The notes under the pieces are model-generated. The model was not told the origin of the DNA, did not search any database, and worked only from the letters and a program-made list of their open reading frames with translations. Shown piece after piece: positions 7,700 to 16,758 of a DNA stretch of 64,000 nucleotides. Origin of the DNA: Actinobacteria bacterium OV320 (GTDB lineage: Bacteria > Actinomycetota > Actinomycetes > Streptomycetales > Streptomycetaceae); assembly GCA_001298545.1 (NCBI GenBank), contig LJCX01000001.1:1-64000 (forward strand), read 5' to 3'. A program made the translations under genes and the position numbers. Each line of letters starts with the position of its first letter. Position 1 is the stretch's first letter.

Positions 7700-9826
7700 G
7701 TGGACCTGACGGCTGCCGGTCTCGTGTCCCGTGTCGTGCGCGAGCTCGGTTCGCGAGCGGACGAGCTGATCGCCGAGGTGGAGCGAGGCCTGCGGCGGGA
7801 GCTGCCCGAGCTGTGGGACGACCCCGGCATCGCGCGGATGGCGGCGGAGAACGTCGCCGACCACATCGCCGCCGGGCTGTTCGGCCTCGAACACGCGATC
7901 GAGGCGACCCGGATCGAACCGCCGCCGGCCGACCTGGACCGTGCGCGCCGACTGGCCCGGCACGGCACCCCGCTCGGCACCATGCTGCGGGCCTTCCGGC
8001 TGGGGCAGACCATCGTCCTCGACCGGCTGCTCGCGGAGATGCCCCGGTTCACCGACGACGCCGAGCTGGTCAGCGCCGCCGCACGGCACGTGATCGCGAC
8101 GGCGGCCGCGTACGTGGACCGCACCTCGGAGCAGGGCGTCGTCGCCTTCCAGGAGGAGCGGGACCGCCGGCTGCAGTGGCGGCTGTCGATGGTGAACGAG
8201 GCGGGCGTGCGCATCGGCACCACCCTGGACATCGCCCGCACCACGCAGGAACTGGCCGATTTCGCCGTCGAGCGCTTCGCCGACCTCGTCACCGTCGACC
8301 TGCTCGACGCCGCGCTGCACGGCCACGAATTCTCGGGCGAAGGCCCCCTCGTGCTGCGCCGGACCGCGCGGGCACCCGTGAGCGACGACGGTCCGGAACC
8401 GGGCGCCGCGACGCAGGAGCTGCACACCTGCCCGGACGGGTCGCCCGAGGCGCGCGCCCTGATCACCGGCCGGCCCGCCAAGCACCACGGCGACGCGGCC
8501 GGCGCCCCGTGCATCCACTCCACCCTGGTGGTGCCGCTGCGCGCCCGCGGCGCCACGCTGGGCATCGCCCGGTTCTCCCGGCACCGCAACCCCGACCTCT
8601 ACGACGACGAGGACCTGCTCCTCGCCCAGGAGATCGCCGCCCGGGCGGCCGTGGCCGTCGACAACGCCCGCCGCTACAGCTACGCCCGCGCCACCGCCCT
8701 CACCCTCCAGCGCAGCCTGCTCCCGCGCGGCGCGCCGCGGCAGTCCGCGGTCGGGGTCGCCTACCGCTACCTTCCGGCGGGCGACCAGGTCGGCGTAGGC
8801 GGCGACTGGTACGACGTCATCCCGCTGTCCGGCGCCCGGGTCGCCCTCGTGGTGGGCGACGTGGTCGGCCACGGCATCCACGCCGCCGCCGCCATGGGCC
8901 GGCTGCGGACCGCCGTACGCACCCTCGCCGACATCGACCTGCCGCCCGACGAACTCCTCACGCACCTCGACGACATCGTGCTGCGTCTGTCCGACGAAAC
9001 CTCCGACGACGTGGACGGCGAAGCCGCCGGGGACCTGGGCGCCACCTGCCTGTACGCCGTCTACGACCCGGTTTCCCGACGCTTCACCCTGGCCCGCGCG
9101 GGACATCTGCCGCCCGCTCTGGTGACCCCGGACGGAACGGCCGAGATCCTGGACCTGCCGCCCGGCCCGCCACTCGGCCTGGGCGGCGTGCCGTTCGAGG
9201 CGGCGGAGTTCGAACTCCCCGAAGGCAGCCTCCTCGCCCTCTACACAGACGGCCTGGTCGAGTCCCGCGACCACGACGTCGACGCCGGTCTCGCCAGGCT
9301 GCGCCAGGCCCTCGTCCGACCGGCTCCCTCGCTGGAGGAGATCTGCGACCACGTCATCGAGTCCCTGCTGCCGACCCGGCCGGACGACGACGTCGCCCTG
9401 CTCCTGGCCCGCACCCACGCCCTGGGCGCCGACCAGGTCGCCACCTGGGACCTGGCCGCCGAGCCAGCCGCCGTCGCCCGAGCCCGCTCGGACGTCTCCC
9501 GGCAGCTGAGCGACTGGGGCCTGGAGGAACTCGGCTTCACCGCCGAACTGGTCGTCAGCGAACTGGTCACCAACGCCATCCGCTACGGCCGACCCCCCAT
9601 CCGGCTGCGCCTGATCCACGACCGCACCCTGCTGTGCGAGGTCTCCGACGGCAGCAGCACCACCCCTCACCTGCGCCGGGCCCGTGTCTTCGACGAAGGC
9701 GGCCGAGGCCTGCTCCTGGTCGCGCAGCTCGCCGAACACTGGGGAACCCGCCACGCCCGCCGCGGCAAGACGGTCTGGGCCGAACTGAGCGACTCCGCCG
9801 AATTCCCGCTGCCCGCCTTCACATAG
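7700..9826 (+). CDS. Multidomain SpoIIE-type PP2C phosphatase with GAF and anti-sigma kinase domains
   Basis: 708 residues, GTG start. Domains in order: an N-terminal helical domain (1-165) resembling the RsbR/PucR N-terminal region; a GAF domain (about 175-335); a SpoIIE serine phosphatase (about 340-575) with GGDWYDVI, VGDVVGHG and YTDGLVESR carrying the metal-binding aspartates; and a HATPase_c_2 anti-sigma-factor kinase-like domain (580-705) with ELVTNAIRYG and GRGLLLVAQLAEHWG. Phosphatase and antagonist kinase in one chain is typical of Streptomyces partner-switching regulators, which set the phosphorylation of anti-anti-sigma factors. The partner is not encoded next to it. Confidence 0.9.
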   Translation: MDLTAAGLVSRVVRELGSRADELIAEVERGLRRELPELWDDPGIARMAAENVADHIAAGLFGLEHAIEATRIEPPPADLDRARRLARHGTPLGTMLRAFRLGQTIVLDRLLAEMPRFTDDAELVSAAARHVIATAAAYVDRTSEQGVVAFQEERDRRLQWRLSMVNEAGVRIGTTLDIARTTQELADFAVERFADLVTVDLLDAALHGHEFSGEGPLVLRRTARAPVSDDGPEPGAATQELHTCPDGSPEARALITGRPAKHHGDAAGAPCIHSTLVVPLRARGATLGIARFSRHRNPDLYDDEDLLLAQEIAARAAVAVDNARRYSYARATALTLQRSLLPRGAPRQSAVGVAYRYLPAGDQVGVGGDWYDVIPLSGARVALVVGDVVGHGIHAAAAMGRLRTAVRTLADIDLPPDELLTHLDDIVLRLSDETSDDVDGEAAGDLGATCLYAVYDPVSRRFTLARAGHLPPALVTPDGTAEILDLPPGPPLGLGGVPFEAAEFELPEGSLLALYTDGLVESRDHDVDAGLARLRQALVRPAPSLEEICDHVIESLLPTRPDDDVALLLARTHALGADQVATWDLAAEPAAVARARSDVSRQLSDWGLEELGFTAELVVSELVTNAIRYGRPPIRLRLIHDRTLLCEVSDGSSTTPHLRRARVFDEGGRGLLLVAQLAEHWGTRHARRGKTVWAELSDSAEFPLPAFT

Positions 9827-10007
9827 GCCTGAATCACCGGCGGCGCGCCTCGCACGGCGAGTGGCCGCGAACGGATTTTCCTTCCCGGAGCGACGGGGGG
9901 TGTGTCCGGCCGCACGCGCGCGTGCTCCTGTATCTCCCGATAGAACCGCGCAGGCTGGGCACACGCTCGATGATCTTCGTTCGACGTACCCGGGAGGACG
10001 CACCGCC

Positions 10008-10889
10008 ATGGCCGTACCGCCGCACGTTCCGCAGCCCGCGCGTAGTCCGCGTCGGTTCGAACTCCGTTCCACGGCCGTGTACTTCGTGCTGCTCGCCATT
10101 CTGCTGACCCTGCTGGGCACGGTCGCCCGTACCGCCACGGCCGCGGCGGAGCGCCGTCCGGGTTGGGCGGTCGCGCTCGTACTCGTCGGTGCCGCGGGTG
10201 TCGTCGCGGGTCGTCGCGGGCGGCGCAGGCTCTCGGCGGCGAGGCTCGCGCGCCGCGCCGCTAGGTCCCTGGAGGAGGCCACGGAGACGGTGGTCGAGGC
10301 TCTCGAGACCGCGCCGCCGGTCGTTGCCTCCGGACCGGCCGTGCCTCGGACGGAGTTCGTCGGTGGGGGACTCGGCGTGGAACCGACGATCCCGCTCGGC
10401 CCGCCCCTCGGCCAGATCGCCGAGCACCCCCTCGACGACGCGCCGGACGCCACCGAGGAGATCGACTACGAGGAGATCGGCTACGAAGAGATCGGCTACG
10501 AGGAGCTGGATCCCTACGAGTTCGAGCAGGCGATAGCCGAGCTCTGCCGGCGCGACGGCTGCACCGAGGTGGAGGTCGTCGGCGGGGCCGGTGATCTGGG
10601 CGCCGATGTCGTGGCGAGGGCACCGGACGGACGTGTGCTCGTCATCCAGTGCAAGCGTTACAGCGACACCAACCGTGTCGGTTCCCAGGACATGCAGCGC
10701 TTCGGCGGGACGTGTTTCGCCGTGCACGGGGCCGAGGTCGCGGCGGTCGTCACCACCGGTGACTTCACCGCGCCCGCCGTCGAGTACGCGAGCCGATGCG
10801 GCATCGTGTGCGTGGACGGCGAGGACCTCGGGCGTTGGCAGGACGCGGCGGGCCCGAGGCCGTGGGAGCCGGAGTTCGTGGCGGGCTGA
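10008..10889 (+). CDS. Membrane-anchored Mrr-like restriction endonuclease-fold protein
   Basis: 293 residues from the ATG at 10008. Two hydrophobic segments (about 22-45 and 52-70) anchor the N-terminus; a linker with three tandem 15-bp units (10455-10499, encoding EEIxY repeats) follows; then a C-terminal Mrr_cat domain (about 165-285). GDLGADVVARAPDGRVLVIQCKRY contains the D...QxK arrangement of the PD-(D/E)xK fold used by Mrr-type enzymes, so catalytic residues look intact. Streptomyces encodes several such membrane-tethered nuclease-like proteins of unknown role; no methylase or specificity gene is adjacent. It could act on incoming DNA near the membrane, but that is inference. Confidence 0.8.
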   Translation: MAVPPHVPQPARSPRRFELRSTAVYFVLLAILLTLLGTVARTATAAAERRPGWAVALVLVGAAGVVAGRRGRRRLSAARLARRAARSLEEATETVVEALETAPPVVASGPAVPRTEFVGGGLGVEPTIPLGPPLGQIAEHPLDDAPDATEEIDYEEIGYEEIGYEELDPYEFEQAIAELCRRDGCTEVEVVGGAGDLGADVVARAPDGRVLVIQCKRYSDTNRVGSQDMQRFGGTCFAVHGAEVAAVVTTGDFTAPAVEYASRCGIVCVDGEDLGRWQDAAGPRPWEPEFVAG

Positions 10890-10916
10890 ACCGGTGACCG
10901 TCGAGAAGATCCGGAT

Positions 10917-11732
10917 GTGCGGCGAGGAAGGCGGCGGGCAGTGCGCGAAGAAGCGGGAGCAGGAGCGGTCGGAGAAGAAGGCGGGGAAGGAGGCGGGAAA
11001 GGAGGCGGGAAAGCGGTCCGGGGAACGGGCGGAGACGGAGGACGGGTCGCGGGGAGCTCGTCCGCGTTGCTGGTGCGGCAGCGGCCGGCCGGGACGCCGG
11101 GCGCCGCGGTCGTGGTGCTGCACGGCGGCCGGGAACACAGCCGGGAGGCATCGCGGGGCTGGCACCTGGCCGCCCTGCGCATGCGTCCCGTCCTGCGGGC
11201 GGCGGTGGCCGCGACGGACCGTCAGGACGTGCTGGTCGGCGAGGTGCGCTACCGCTACCGGGGCTGGAACGCGACCGCCGATCCCGTGCACGACACCGTA
11301 CGGGCGCTCGACGAACTGCGCCGGACGGTCGGCGAGGTGCCCGTGACCCTGGTGGGCCACTCGATGGGTGGCCGGGCGGCCCTGCGGGCGGCGGCCGACC
11401 CCGCGGTGCGCGGGGTCCTCGCGCTGGCGCCGTGGTGTCCGCCCGGCGAACCCGTCGACCATCTCGGCGGGAAGCGGATCGTCGTACTGCACGGAGACCG
11501 TGACCGGGTGACCGATCCGGGCGAGTCCGCCGAGTACGTCCGAAGGGCCCGGCGGGCGGCGGCGCAGGCGGGCATCGTCCTCGTCCGCCGCGGTGACCAC
11601 GCCATGCTCCGGCGGTGCGCCGACTGGCACCGTGCCACCGCCGCCATCGTCGCCCAACTCCTGCGACCGGAGCCGGTCGTCGAGGGTCTCGCCGGTGAGG
11701 CCTGCGCGGCGGACGGCCCCCTGCCGTGGTGA
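10917..11732 (+). CDS. Alpha/beta hydrolase, start uncertain
   Basis: The hydrolase fold is clear from about base 11085: VVVLHGG (oxyanion strand), LVGHSMGG (nucleophile elbow Ser), VLHGDRDRVTD (acid Asp) and RGDHAML (His). It resembles small Streptomyces serine hydrolases of unknown substrate. The frame is open from GTG 10917, but the first 50 residues come from a purine-rich repetitive tract (units like AAGGAGGCGGG) and look unlike protein. TTG at 11067 or GTG at 11073, following GGGGAG at 11051, are plausible true starts and fit the usual family length better. It lies 27 bp after the Mrr-like gene and may be co-transcribed. Confidence 0.75.
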   Translation: MRRGRRRAVREEAGAGAVGEEGGEGGGKGGGKAVRGTGGDGGRVAGSSSALLVRQRPAGTPGAAVVVLHGGREHSREASRGWHLAALRMRPVLRAAVAATDRQDVLVGEVRYRYRGWNATADPVHDTVRALDELRRTVGEVPVTLVGHSMGGRAALRAAADPAVRGVLALAPWCPPGEPVDHLGGKRIVVLHGDRDRVTDPGESAEYVRRARRAAAQAGIVLVRRGDHAMLRRCADWHRATAAIVAQLLRPEPVVEGLAGEACAADGPLPW

Positions 11733-12017
11733 CGGCGGGCGCAGCGCACGCCGTCGGCGAGGGGGCGTACCGAGGGCCGCCGGGGCCCGTCCGGGGCACC
11801 TCGGCGCAGTCCGTCGCGGCCGTTCCCGGGCCCCCATGGTCACCCGCACCCGGGCCATCGGGGACAATACGATGACGTCACCACGGTCGGTTCCGCTGTC
11901 GAACCGTCAGGAGACGTCACAAAAGCGCCGGTTCGCTCCGTCGGATCGTCGGCCGTGTCCGAAGCAAGTCCTGCCGTGTCGGCCTGCCCGACCGTCCACG
12001 AAAGCAGAGCCCCCTCG

Positions 12018-12194
12018 GTGATCCCCGTCTTCGACGACACCCCGATCTACCACCGCCTCATCATCGAACGCGGCGACGTGCCCGCCCAGGTGAAAGGCGA
12101 GGCCGAACGCATCAAGCGAGACCTGGACCGGGTCATGAGCGCCCCGTCCTCCTTCACCCCCGGCCTGCCCGCGCAGCGGTCGTTCTTCGGCTGA
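12018..12194 (+). CDS. Small conserved hypothetical protein
   Basis: 58 residues from GTG 12018 (VIPVFDDTPIYHRLIIERGD), or 79 from GTG 11955. The helical, charged middle (GEAERIKRDLDRVM) and codon pattern look coding, and I recall similar small proteins in Streptomyces, but no function. Neither start has a strong ribosome site. It ends 43 bp before the aminotransferase-like gene in the same direction, so the two may share a transcript. Confidence 0.55.
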   Translation: MIPVFDDTPIYHRLIIERGDVPAQVKGEAERIKRDLDRVMSAPSSFTPGLPAQRSFFG

Positions 12195-12237
12195 GGGTCT
12201 GACGGTCCGAGCCGGCAGGGACGATCCGAGGAGATCC

Positions 12238-13467
12238 GTGAACGAGGGCGAAATCGTCACCGTGCCCCGACCGTTGACGCTGCCCGACGGGCGGCCCGCG
12301 CTGGCGGCCTGGACGCTCGATCCCGACCTGCGGCATCTCAACCACGGTTCGTTCGGCGCCGTCCCGCGGGTGGCGCAGGAGCGGCAGAACGCCCTGCGGG
12401 CGGAGATGGAACGCGCCCCGGTCGCGTGGTTCCCGGCGCTGCCCGGCCGGATCGCCGCGGCCCGCGCGGCCGTGGCCGGCCGGCTGCGGACCGACGCGAA
12501 GGACCTGGCGCTCGTGCCGAACGCCAGCGCCGGGGCCAGCGTCGTCCACGCCGCCCTGGCCGCCCGGCCCGGCGGGGACATCGTGGTCACCGACCACGGC
12601 TACGGCGCCGTCACCATGGGCGCGGAGCGGCTGGCCCGTCGCTGGGGGACCGGCGTACGCACGGCCCGGGTGCCCCTGGCGGCCGACGCCGAGCAGGCGT
12701 ACCGAGCGGTGATGGCGCAGGTGGACGACGGCGTCGCCCTGATCGTCCTGGACCAGATCACCTCGGCGACGGCCCGGCTGATGCCGGTCGAACGCGTCGG
12801 GACCGAAGCCGCGCGGCGCGGGATCACCCTGCTCGTCGACGGCGCGCACGCCCCCGGTCTGCTGGCCGCGCCGCTGGACGGCCTGGTCTGCGACGCCTGG
12901 GTCGGCAACCTCCACAAATGGGGCTGTGCCCCGCGCGGCACCGCGGCGCTCGTCGCCCACGGCCCGCTGCGGGCGGACCTGCACCCGCTGATCGACTCAT
13001 GGGGCGCGGCCGAACCCTTCCCGGACCGCTTCGACCACCAGGGCACGCTCGACGCCACCGGCTTCCTGGCCGCGCCCACCGCGCTGGACTTCATCGACGA
13101 CACCTGGGGCTGGGACACGGCCCGCCGGTACATGGACGAACTGGCGGACCACGGCGCCCGTGTCGTCGCGGAGGCCTTCGCCCGGATCGGGACCCCGGCC
13201 GACCCCGTCGACGTCGGCATGCCCGTCCCCGGCATGCGGCTGGTCCGCCTGCCCGAGGGCCTGGGCACGAGCCGGGTCGCGGCGGACGCGCTGCGCGACC
13301 GTGCGACCGCCGAACTGGGCGTGGAGGCCGCGTTCACCAGCTTCGACGGACTCGGTTATCTCCGGCTGTCCGCCCATGTCTACAACACCCCCGAGGACTA
13401 CGGGCACTTCGCCGAGACATGTGTGCCCGTCGTCGAGAAATGGGCCCGCGAGGCAAGGGAGTCGTAG
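12238..13467 (+). CDS. Class V aminotransferase-fold PLP enzyme (isopenicillin-N-epimerase-like)
   Basis: 409 residues, GTG start with GAGGAG 5 bp upstream. LNHGSFGAVPR near the N-terminus, the PLP-facing aspartate in LLVDGAHAPGLL and the Schiff-base lysine in VGNLHKWGCAPRG place it in the class V aminotransferase superfamily, in the branch annotated as isopenicillin N epimerase or cysteine-desulphurase-like. No beta-lactam genes are nearby, so epimerase activity on a penam is unlikely. Cytoplasmic, normal length. The substrate is unknown. Confidence 0.85.
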   Translation: MNEGEIVTVPRPLTLPDGRPALAAWTLDPDLRHLNHGSFGAVPRVAQERQNALRAEMERAPVAWFPALPGRIAAARAAVAGRLRTDAKDLALVPNASAGASVVHAALAARPGGDIVVTDHGYGAVTMGAERLARRWGTGVRTARVPLAADAEQAYRAVMAQVDDGVALIVLDQITSATARLMPVERVGTEAARRGITLLVDGAHAPGLLAAPLDGLVCDAWVGNLHKWGCAPRGTAALVAHGPLRADLHPLIDSWGAAEPFPDRFDHQGTLDATGFLAAPTALDFIDDTWGWDTARRYMDELADHGARVVAEAFARIGTPADPVDVGMPVPGMRLVRLPEGLGTSRVAADALRDRATAELGVEAAFTSFDGLGYLRLSAHVYNTPEDYGHFAETCVPVVEKWAREARES

Positions 13468-13477
13468 GCCCCGGCGC

Positions 13478-14377
13478 TCACCGCTCGTTCGGCGCGTGTC
13501 GCCGTTGTGCCGCCGCCGCTTCGTCGGCCCGGCCGCCGGCGCCGAGCGGTCCGGTGGGAAGCAGCGGTTCCGAGGCCTCCAGGCGGGGCAGTGCGCGGCG
13601 GGAGCGGCGCAGGACCAGGGCCGGCACCGCGGCCCGTGTCACCTGGACGAGGCGCAGCGAGGCCGGGACGTAGACGGCGGTGCGCCGGCGTTCCACGGCC
13701 GTGGCGAGACGCCTCGCCACGAACTCCGGAGGGAAGACGCGTCGGGCGGGCGGCGGCATGCCGGCGCGCAGCTCACGCAGCACCGCATGCCGGTCGGCGT
13801 CGCGGATCATGTCGGTGTCGGTCCAGTTCAGATAGGCGACGCCGACCGCCACGCCGTGGTGGGCCGTCTCGGCCCGCAGCGCGTGGGCGAAGGCCTCCAC
13901 GCCGGCCTTGGAGGCGCAGTAGGCGCTCATCAGGGGAGCGGCCCCGATCGAGGCCAGCGAAGCGATCTGGAGGTAGTAGCCCGCCGACTCCACCAGGTCC
14001 GGCAGGAAGGCGTGTGCCGTGAGGGCGCTGCCCGTGACGTTGACGTCGATCACGCGCCGCCAGGAGGACATGTCCGCCGAGGCGAACGGGCCGCCCTCCG
14101 CGATCCCCGCGTTCGCGACGACCACCGAAGGCGGCCCCAGCCGCGAGCGGACGACCTCGGCCGCCCGGTCCAGCGCCTCGCCGTCGGTGACGTCGGCCTC
14201 GACGGCCAGCGCGGGGGTGGGCAGCGACGCGGCCACGGACCGCAGCGCCGCCCCCTCGTGGCCGATCAGCGCCAGGCGCGCTCCGCGCCGCGCGAGCTCC
14301 CGAGCCAGCGCCGCTCCCACCCCGCGGGCGGCTCCCGTGACCACGGCGGTGCGGTCTTCGAGGGGACTGTCGTGCAC
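13478..14377 (-). CDS. Short-chain dehydrogenase/reductase
   Basis: 299 residues from a GTG at 14377; the open frame extends further upstream but that is antisense to the next gene. The classical SDR set is present: VVTGAARGVGAALA (cofactor loop, residues 10-23), NAG in VVANAGIAEGG, catalytic serine in QIASLAS, and the YCASK tyrosine-lysine pair. A 70-residue C-terminal extension rich in arginine follows the core. It is the last gene of a minus-strand unit after the SRPBCC and phytoene-dehydrogenase-like genes and converges on the PLP enzyme with only 10 bp between stops. Substrate unknown; context suggests a lipid or isoprenoid. Confidence 0.85.
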   Translation of the reverse strand: MHDSPLEDRTAVVTGAARGVGAALARELARRGARLALIGHEGAALRSVAASLPTPALAVEADVTDGEALDRAAEVVRSRLGPPSVVVANAGIAEGGPFASADMSSWRRVIDVNVTGSALTAHAFLPDLVESAGYYLQIASLASIGAAPLMSAYCASKAGVEAFAHALRAETAHHGVAVGVAYLNWTDTDMIRDADRHAVLRELRAGMPPPARRVFPPEFVARRLATAVERRRTAVYVPASLRLVQVTRAAVPALVLRRSRRALPRLEASEPLLPTGPLGAGGRADEAAAAQRRHAPNER

Positions 14378-14427
14378 GGCGTGCTCCGTTCCTCGGGCTC
14401 TCGGTCGTTCGGCGGGAGTGGTGCCGG

Positions 14428-16059
14428 TCAGCCGGCAGCCGGCTTCTTCGCGCCGGTGCGGTCCCGGCGGGCGAGCGCCCGCTGCACGAACGTCCCGCCG
14501 GGCGGCCGGTGCCGGCGCAGCGCGGCACGGGCGGCGTTGGCGCCCGGCGCGCCGTGGACCCCACCGCCGGGATGGGCGCCGGCGGAGGCCAGGAACAGCC
14601 CGCGCACCGGCGTCTCCGGACGCCCGCTGCCGGGCAGGGGCCGGAAGAGGAGCTGCTGGTGCAGCGCGGTCGTACCGCCGTTGATCGCGCCGCCGTGCAG
14701 ATTGGCGTCGAGTGACTGGAGCGTGGGCGGGGCGAGGATACGGCGGGCGCGGATCAGGGACCGGAAACCGGGAGCGAACCGCTCGACCTGTTGTTCGACC
14801 CGGTCGGCCATCAGCTCCTGCTCGCTCGCGTCCCAGGCACCCGTGAGCCCCTCGTCGCCGGCGTCGCCCTCGACCCGCTGGGGCACATGGGTGTAGGCCC
14901 AGGCCGATTCCGTCCCGGCGGGGGAGCGCTCCGGGTCCGAGGTCGTCATCTGGCCGAACAGCGCGAAGGGGCGGTCCGGAACCTGGCGCATGGCGATCTG
15001 GGCCGCGAACCGGGTGAGCTCGTGCAGGCCGTCGGCCAGGTGCACGGTCCCGGCACGACGCGCCGCCTCCGCCTGCCAGGGCACCGGCCCGTTCAGCGCC
15101 CAGTCGACCTTGAAGGTCGCGAAGTCCCACTGGAAACGCTCCAGGTCGGCCAGCAGCTGGGAGGGCAGGTGCTCCGGTTCCAGAAGCACGCCGTACAGCG
15201 CGGGGACGGAGACGTCGGCCAGCACCGCGCGGTCCCCGGCGACCCGCTCCCCGTCGGTGGTGCGCACCCCCACGGCCCGTCCGTCCCGCACCTCGATCCG
15301 GCCGACCCGCTGCCCGCAGCGCAGCACGCCGCCACGGGCGCGCAGCCGCCGGACCAGGGCCTCGGTGAGGGCGCCGGAGCCGCCGGCCGGCACGGGAAAG
15401 CCGTAGGACTGGCCGAGCATGGCCATCAGCCAGCCGAACCCGCCGCTGCCCGCCGCCTCCGGAGCCAGATCGGCGTGCAGGGCGTTGCCGGCCAGGAGCA
15501 GCCGGCCGCCCTCGCCCCCGAACTCCTCCTCGCCGAGCCGCCGCACCGGCAGGGCCAGCATCCTGGCCATCCGCAGGCCGCCCGCGGCGCGCAGCCGGAC
15601 CGCCAGCCGGGCCGTGGCCCGCACCGGCGGGAACGGGGTGAACAGCGCGTCGAGGATGTCCGGGCGGAGCTGTTCCCACACCTCGTGGAGGCGACGCCAG
15701 GCGGCTCCGTCCCCGGCGTGGAAGGCGTCGAGGGAACGGGCGGTCGCATCGACCCTGCGGTCGAGGACCGCGCAGTCGCCGTCGATGAGGGGATGGGCCA
15801 CGACACTGGGCGCGTGGTTCCAGCGCAGACCGTGTTCGTGCAGCCGCAGCCCGGACAGGACCGGTGAGGCGACGGCCAGCGGGTAGAAGGAGCTGAACAG
15901 GTCACTGACGAACTCGGGGTCCACCGACCGGTCGTGCCGTACCGCGCCGCCGGGCTCCGGCTGCTCCTCGAGGACCTCCACGGTCCAGCCCGCGTCCGCC
16001 AGCAGGTTCGCCGCCACCAGCCCGTTGGGTCCGGCCCCGATCACCACCGCGTCAGGCAT
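14428..16059 (-). CDS. Phytoene-dehydrogenase-related FAD oxidoreductase (COG1233-like)
   Basis: 543 residues. An N-terminal FAD-binding VVIGAGPNGLVAANLL and a following E-rich ribose-binding strand (WTVEVLEEQPEPGGAVR), then a C-terminal RGLFLASAGAHPGGGVHGAPG that closes the flavin site, identify the carotenoid-desaturase/PYROXD2-like family. The size fits. It is not a standard CrtI: no phytoene synthase or other crt gene is near. Its start overlaps the end of the upstream SRPBCC gene by 8 bp, implying coupling, and an SDR follows 50 bp downstream. The trio may modify a hydrophobic ligand held by the SRPBCC protein; that is inference. Confidence 0.85.
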   Translation of the reverse strand: MPDAVVIGAGPNGLVAANLLADAGWTVEVLEEQPEPGGAVRHDRSVDPEFVSDLFSSFYPLAVASPVLSGLRLHEHGLRWNHAPSVVAHPLIDGDCAVLDRRVDATARSLDAFHAGDGAAWRRLHEVWEQLRPDILDALFTPFPPVRATARLAVRLRAAGGLRMARMLALPVRRLGEEEFGGEGGRLLLAGNALHADLAPEAAGSGGFGWLMAMLGQSYGFPVPAGGSGALTEALVRRLRARGGVLRCGQRVGRIEVRDGRAVGVRTTDGERVAGDRAVLADVSVPALYGVLLEPEHLPSQLLADLERFQWDFATFKVDWALNGPVPWQAEAARRAGTVHLADGLHELTRFAAQIAMRQVPDRPFALFGQMTTSDPERSPAGTESAWAYTHVPQRVEGDAGDEGLTGAWDASEQELMADRVEQQVERFAPGFRSLIRARRILAPPTLQSLDANLHGGAINGGTTALHQQLLFRPLPGSGRPETPVRGLFLASAGAHPGGGVHGAPGANAARAALRRHRPPGGTFVQRALARRDRTGAKKPAAG

Positions 16060-16561
16060 CGGCGCCTCCCTCGGCGTGCGAGCGCGCAGCGGCGGGCGTC
16101 CTCCGCGCGCCGTCGGGGGCTGCGCCGCGGGCGTCGGCCTCGCACACCTTGGCCAGGCGGCCGAGCAGGGCCCGGTGGCGGATCTGGGTCACCACCTCGA
16201 TGCCCGCGTTGTGCAGCAGCCCGCCGACGCCCTGCAGCGGATGCTCGTCCAGGATCACCAGACAGTGGCGGCCCCACGGCCGCAGCTCGAACGCGATCCG
16301 CGCCGTGCCCAGCACGCCCGCCCGCGCCTCCAGCTCCAGCACGTCCGGCTCCCGGCAGCGCCGTACGATCGTCTCGTTGCTCAGGGTGACGGGCCCCACC
16401 CGGATCTCGTAGGCGATCTTCGCGTCCACGCGTGGCCATTCGCCCGTCATCTCGTGCGTCGACGACGTGCCCACCACCCACTCCGCGTAGCGGTCGCCGT
16501 CGGCGAGGACGTCCCACACCGTCTGCGGACTCGCCTTGACCAGTCGATGCCGTACCGCCAC
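16052..16561 (-). CDS. SRPBCC (START-like) superfamily protein
   Basis: 169 residues from the GTG at 16561, chosen because GGGAGG lies 6 bp upstream; an ATG at 16612 would add 17 residues without family resemblance. VRHRLVKASPQTVWDVLADGDRYAEWVVG at the N-terminus is the usual first strand and helix of polyketide-cyclase/dehydrase-like SRPBCC proteins, which bind hydrophobic ligands in a deep cavity. The tail is arginine- and alanine-rich. First gene of the minus-strand unit with the FAD oxidoreductase and SDR. Ligand unknown. Confidence 0.8.
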   Translation of the reverse strand: MAVRHRLVKASPQTVWDVLADGDRYAEWVVGTSSTHEMTGEWPRVDAKIAYEIRVGPVTLSNETIVRRCREPDVLELEARAGVLGTARIAFELRPWGRHCLVILDEHPLQGVGGLLHNAGIEVVTQIRHRALLGRLAKVCEADARGAAPDGARRTPAAARSHAEGGADA

Positions 16562-16758
16562 CGTGCACCTCCCGCAGTCGCTGACACGAGGCTCGCCGAG
16601 TGCCCGTATCACCGAAGGTCAACCGCTGGAGGCGCCTGCCGCGGCGCCGAGGAACCCGCCCGTTGTCAGTGCCGTCATGAAGGATGCCCCACATGAGATC
16701 AACTTCGGCTCAGCCGGGTAGTCGGTCTCATGTCCCCGCCGAGGAAAGGTCACCGAAC

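Noticed and set aside
7625..10453. 942-codon minus-strand open frame
   Set aside because: It overlaps the SpoIIE phosphatase gene along its length; the plus strand has all catalytic motifs, while the minus frame is glycine/valine/arginine-rich noise.
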